Shown here: one piece after another, positions 6,995 through 7,777 of the stretch
Position numbering within the stretch: the first letter of the stretch is position 1
Layout: each line of letters starts with the position of its first letter
Origin: an uncultured Bacteroidales bacterium
Lineage (GTDB): Bacteria; Bacteroidota; Bacteroidia; Bacteroidales; Muribaculaceae
Reading direction: 5' to 3'
Length of the DNA stretch: 7,777 nucleotides
Assembly (NCBI GenBank): GCA_900539915.1
Contig: UQDU01000059.1
Location: 1 to 7,777 of the forward strand
Translations under genes and position numbers: made by a program
Notes under the pieces: generated by a model
What the model saw: the letters and a program-made list of their open reading frames with translations, nothing else
Told to the model about the DNA's origin: nothing
The model's database searches: none

Positions 6995-7726
6995 ATGAAA
7001 TGTCTTAATTGCGGCCACGAATGCGATGACCGATTCTGCCCCAGATGCGGCCAGTCCACTTCCACTGCCCGCACCACATGGCGGTCTTTCTCCACCTCAT
7101 CACTCGCCGATATGCTACGCTTCAAAGGGCGTTTTCTCCACACTTGCGGCGAACTGCTCATACACCCATGGAGCGTAATATCCAATTACACGGCCGGCCG
7201 CCGTGTCCGCTATTCCTCACCCCTGCTCTTTCTGCTCACACTTGCCATCTACTCCACGCTGCTATATTCATGGGCAGACATTGATGATAACGTCGAGCAC
7301 AACGTCTACATACTGCGCTTCTATGAATTCAGCTCCGGCATGTTCACACTCTTCATGCTACCGCCTATCATATTAGCCTTGCGCCTTGTCTATAGAAAAC
7401 ACGGGCTTACGCGATATAATGTGCCCGAGCTGTTCACGGCCGGCATCTTTCTGGCCGCGCTGTCGTTCCTCCTTGATATCCTGGCACTTCCTATAGTCAT
7501 GCTCTTTGGCGACACCATCGCAATATCGACCTACATCTTCCTGATCTACTGCTCGATATGCATTCTTAAAGCATTCCCGATAAAGCCACGATGGAAAGGC
7601 ATACTGCGCTTTATCTGGTTTCTGATACTTTGCATGACATTACTCAGCATCTACATGCTGACACTTGAGCTGATACCTCAGTCAATATTCGGATCGTGGT
7701 CTGAGATGTCCGCCACACACATCTAA
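6995..7726 (+). CDS. Zinc-ribbon integral membrane protein, DUF3667-like
   Basis: The function is unknown. The 243-residue protein begins with a cytosolic-type zinc ribbon: CLNC (Cys3, Cys6) and CPRC (Cys15, Cys18) give a CxxC-N8-CxxC ligand set, ending CGQ. After a basic linker with the family-like pattern HPWSVISNYTAGRRVRYSSP (57-76) come about five hydrophobic segments (roughly 74-93, 115-133, 146-171, 174-194 and 203-226), so the body sits in the inner membrane. This architecture fits the DUF3667 proteins common in Bacteroidota; the assignment is from memory of the pattern, without a search. There is no signal peptide and no catalytic motif I recognise. The start is supported by the promoter box about 20 bases upstream and by the ribbon beginning at residue 3. 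It is divergent from speA, and no clear terminator follows before the window ends. Confidence 0.85.
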   Translation: MKCLNCGHECDDRFCPRCGQSTSTARTTWRSFSTSSLADMLRFKGRFLHTCGELLIHPWSVISNYTAGRRVRYSSPLLFLLTLAIYSTLLYSWADIDDNVEHNVYILRFYEFSSGMFTLFMLPPIILALRLVYRKHGLTRYNVPELFTAGIFLAALSFLLDILALPIVMLFGDTIAISTYIFLIYCSICILKAFPIKPRWKGILRFIWFLILCMTLLSIYMLTLELIPQSIFGSWSEMSATHI

Positions 7727-7777
7727 GAGGGTGTTTAATAACAAAAGTTAAATCCTGAGCTGCGGATTTTGAGATGG

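Overview
The window reads as ordinary chromosomal DNA of a member of the Bacteroidales, possibly Muribaculaceae-like. The order is supported by three things: promoter boxes of the Bacteroidota type (TAnnTTTG with an upstream TTTG), A/T-rich start regions without Shine-Dalgarno motifs, and proteins (SpeA, GroEL, a DUF3667-type protein) that resemble Bacteroidales versions as I remember them. The family-level guess is weak.

Layout from left to right. Positions 1-52 hold the 5' two thirds of a tRNA-Arg(ACG) gene on the minus strand, cut by the window edge, with a near-ideal promoter at 106-136. A 429-base non-coding stretch (53-481) follows; it holds that promoter, an orphan terminator-like hairpin, and a probable promoter plus leader for ilvA. 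ilvA (482-1687, +) encodes a single-ACT-domain threonine deaminase and ends at a 13-bp hairpin. After a 278-base regulatory gap comes the chaperonin operon groES-groEL (1966-3937, +), closed by a strong intrinsic terminator. On the opposite strand, converging on groEL, lies the two-gene unit speA-truA (6845 down to 4165). It encodes arginine decarboxylase and tRNA pseudouridine synthase A, overlapping by one base (TGATG). Divergent from speA is a gene for a zinc-ribbon membrane protein of the DUF3667 type (6995-7726, +). The last 51 bases are non-coding and might be the start of an insertion sequence.

The genes do not form one pathway. They are housekeeping neighbours covering isoleucine synthesis, protein folding, polyamine synthesis, tRNA modification and tRNA supply, plus one membrane protein of unknown role. 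I see no CRISPR array, toxin-antitoxin pair, phage module, transposase gene or defence cassette, and no new multi-gene system. What is worth a second look is regulatory: a 12-codon open frame ending Ile-Leu-Val in the ilvA leader; overlapping sigma-54-like and TTTG-type promoter motifs before groES; two hairpins in the groES leader, one over the start codon; and back-to-back promoters between speA and the DUF3667 gene. All of these come from reading the sequence by eye and are untested.
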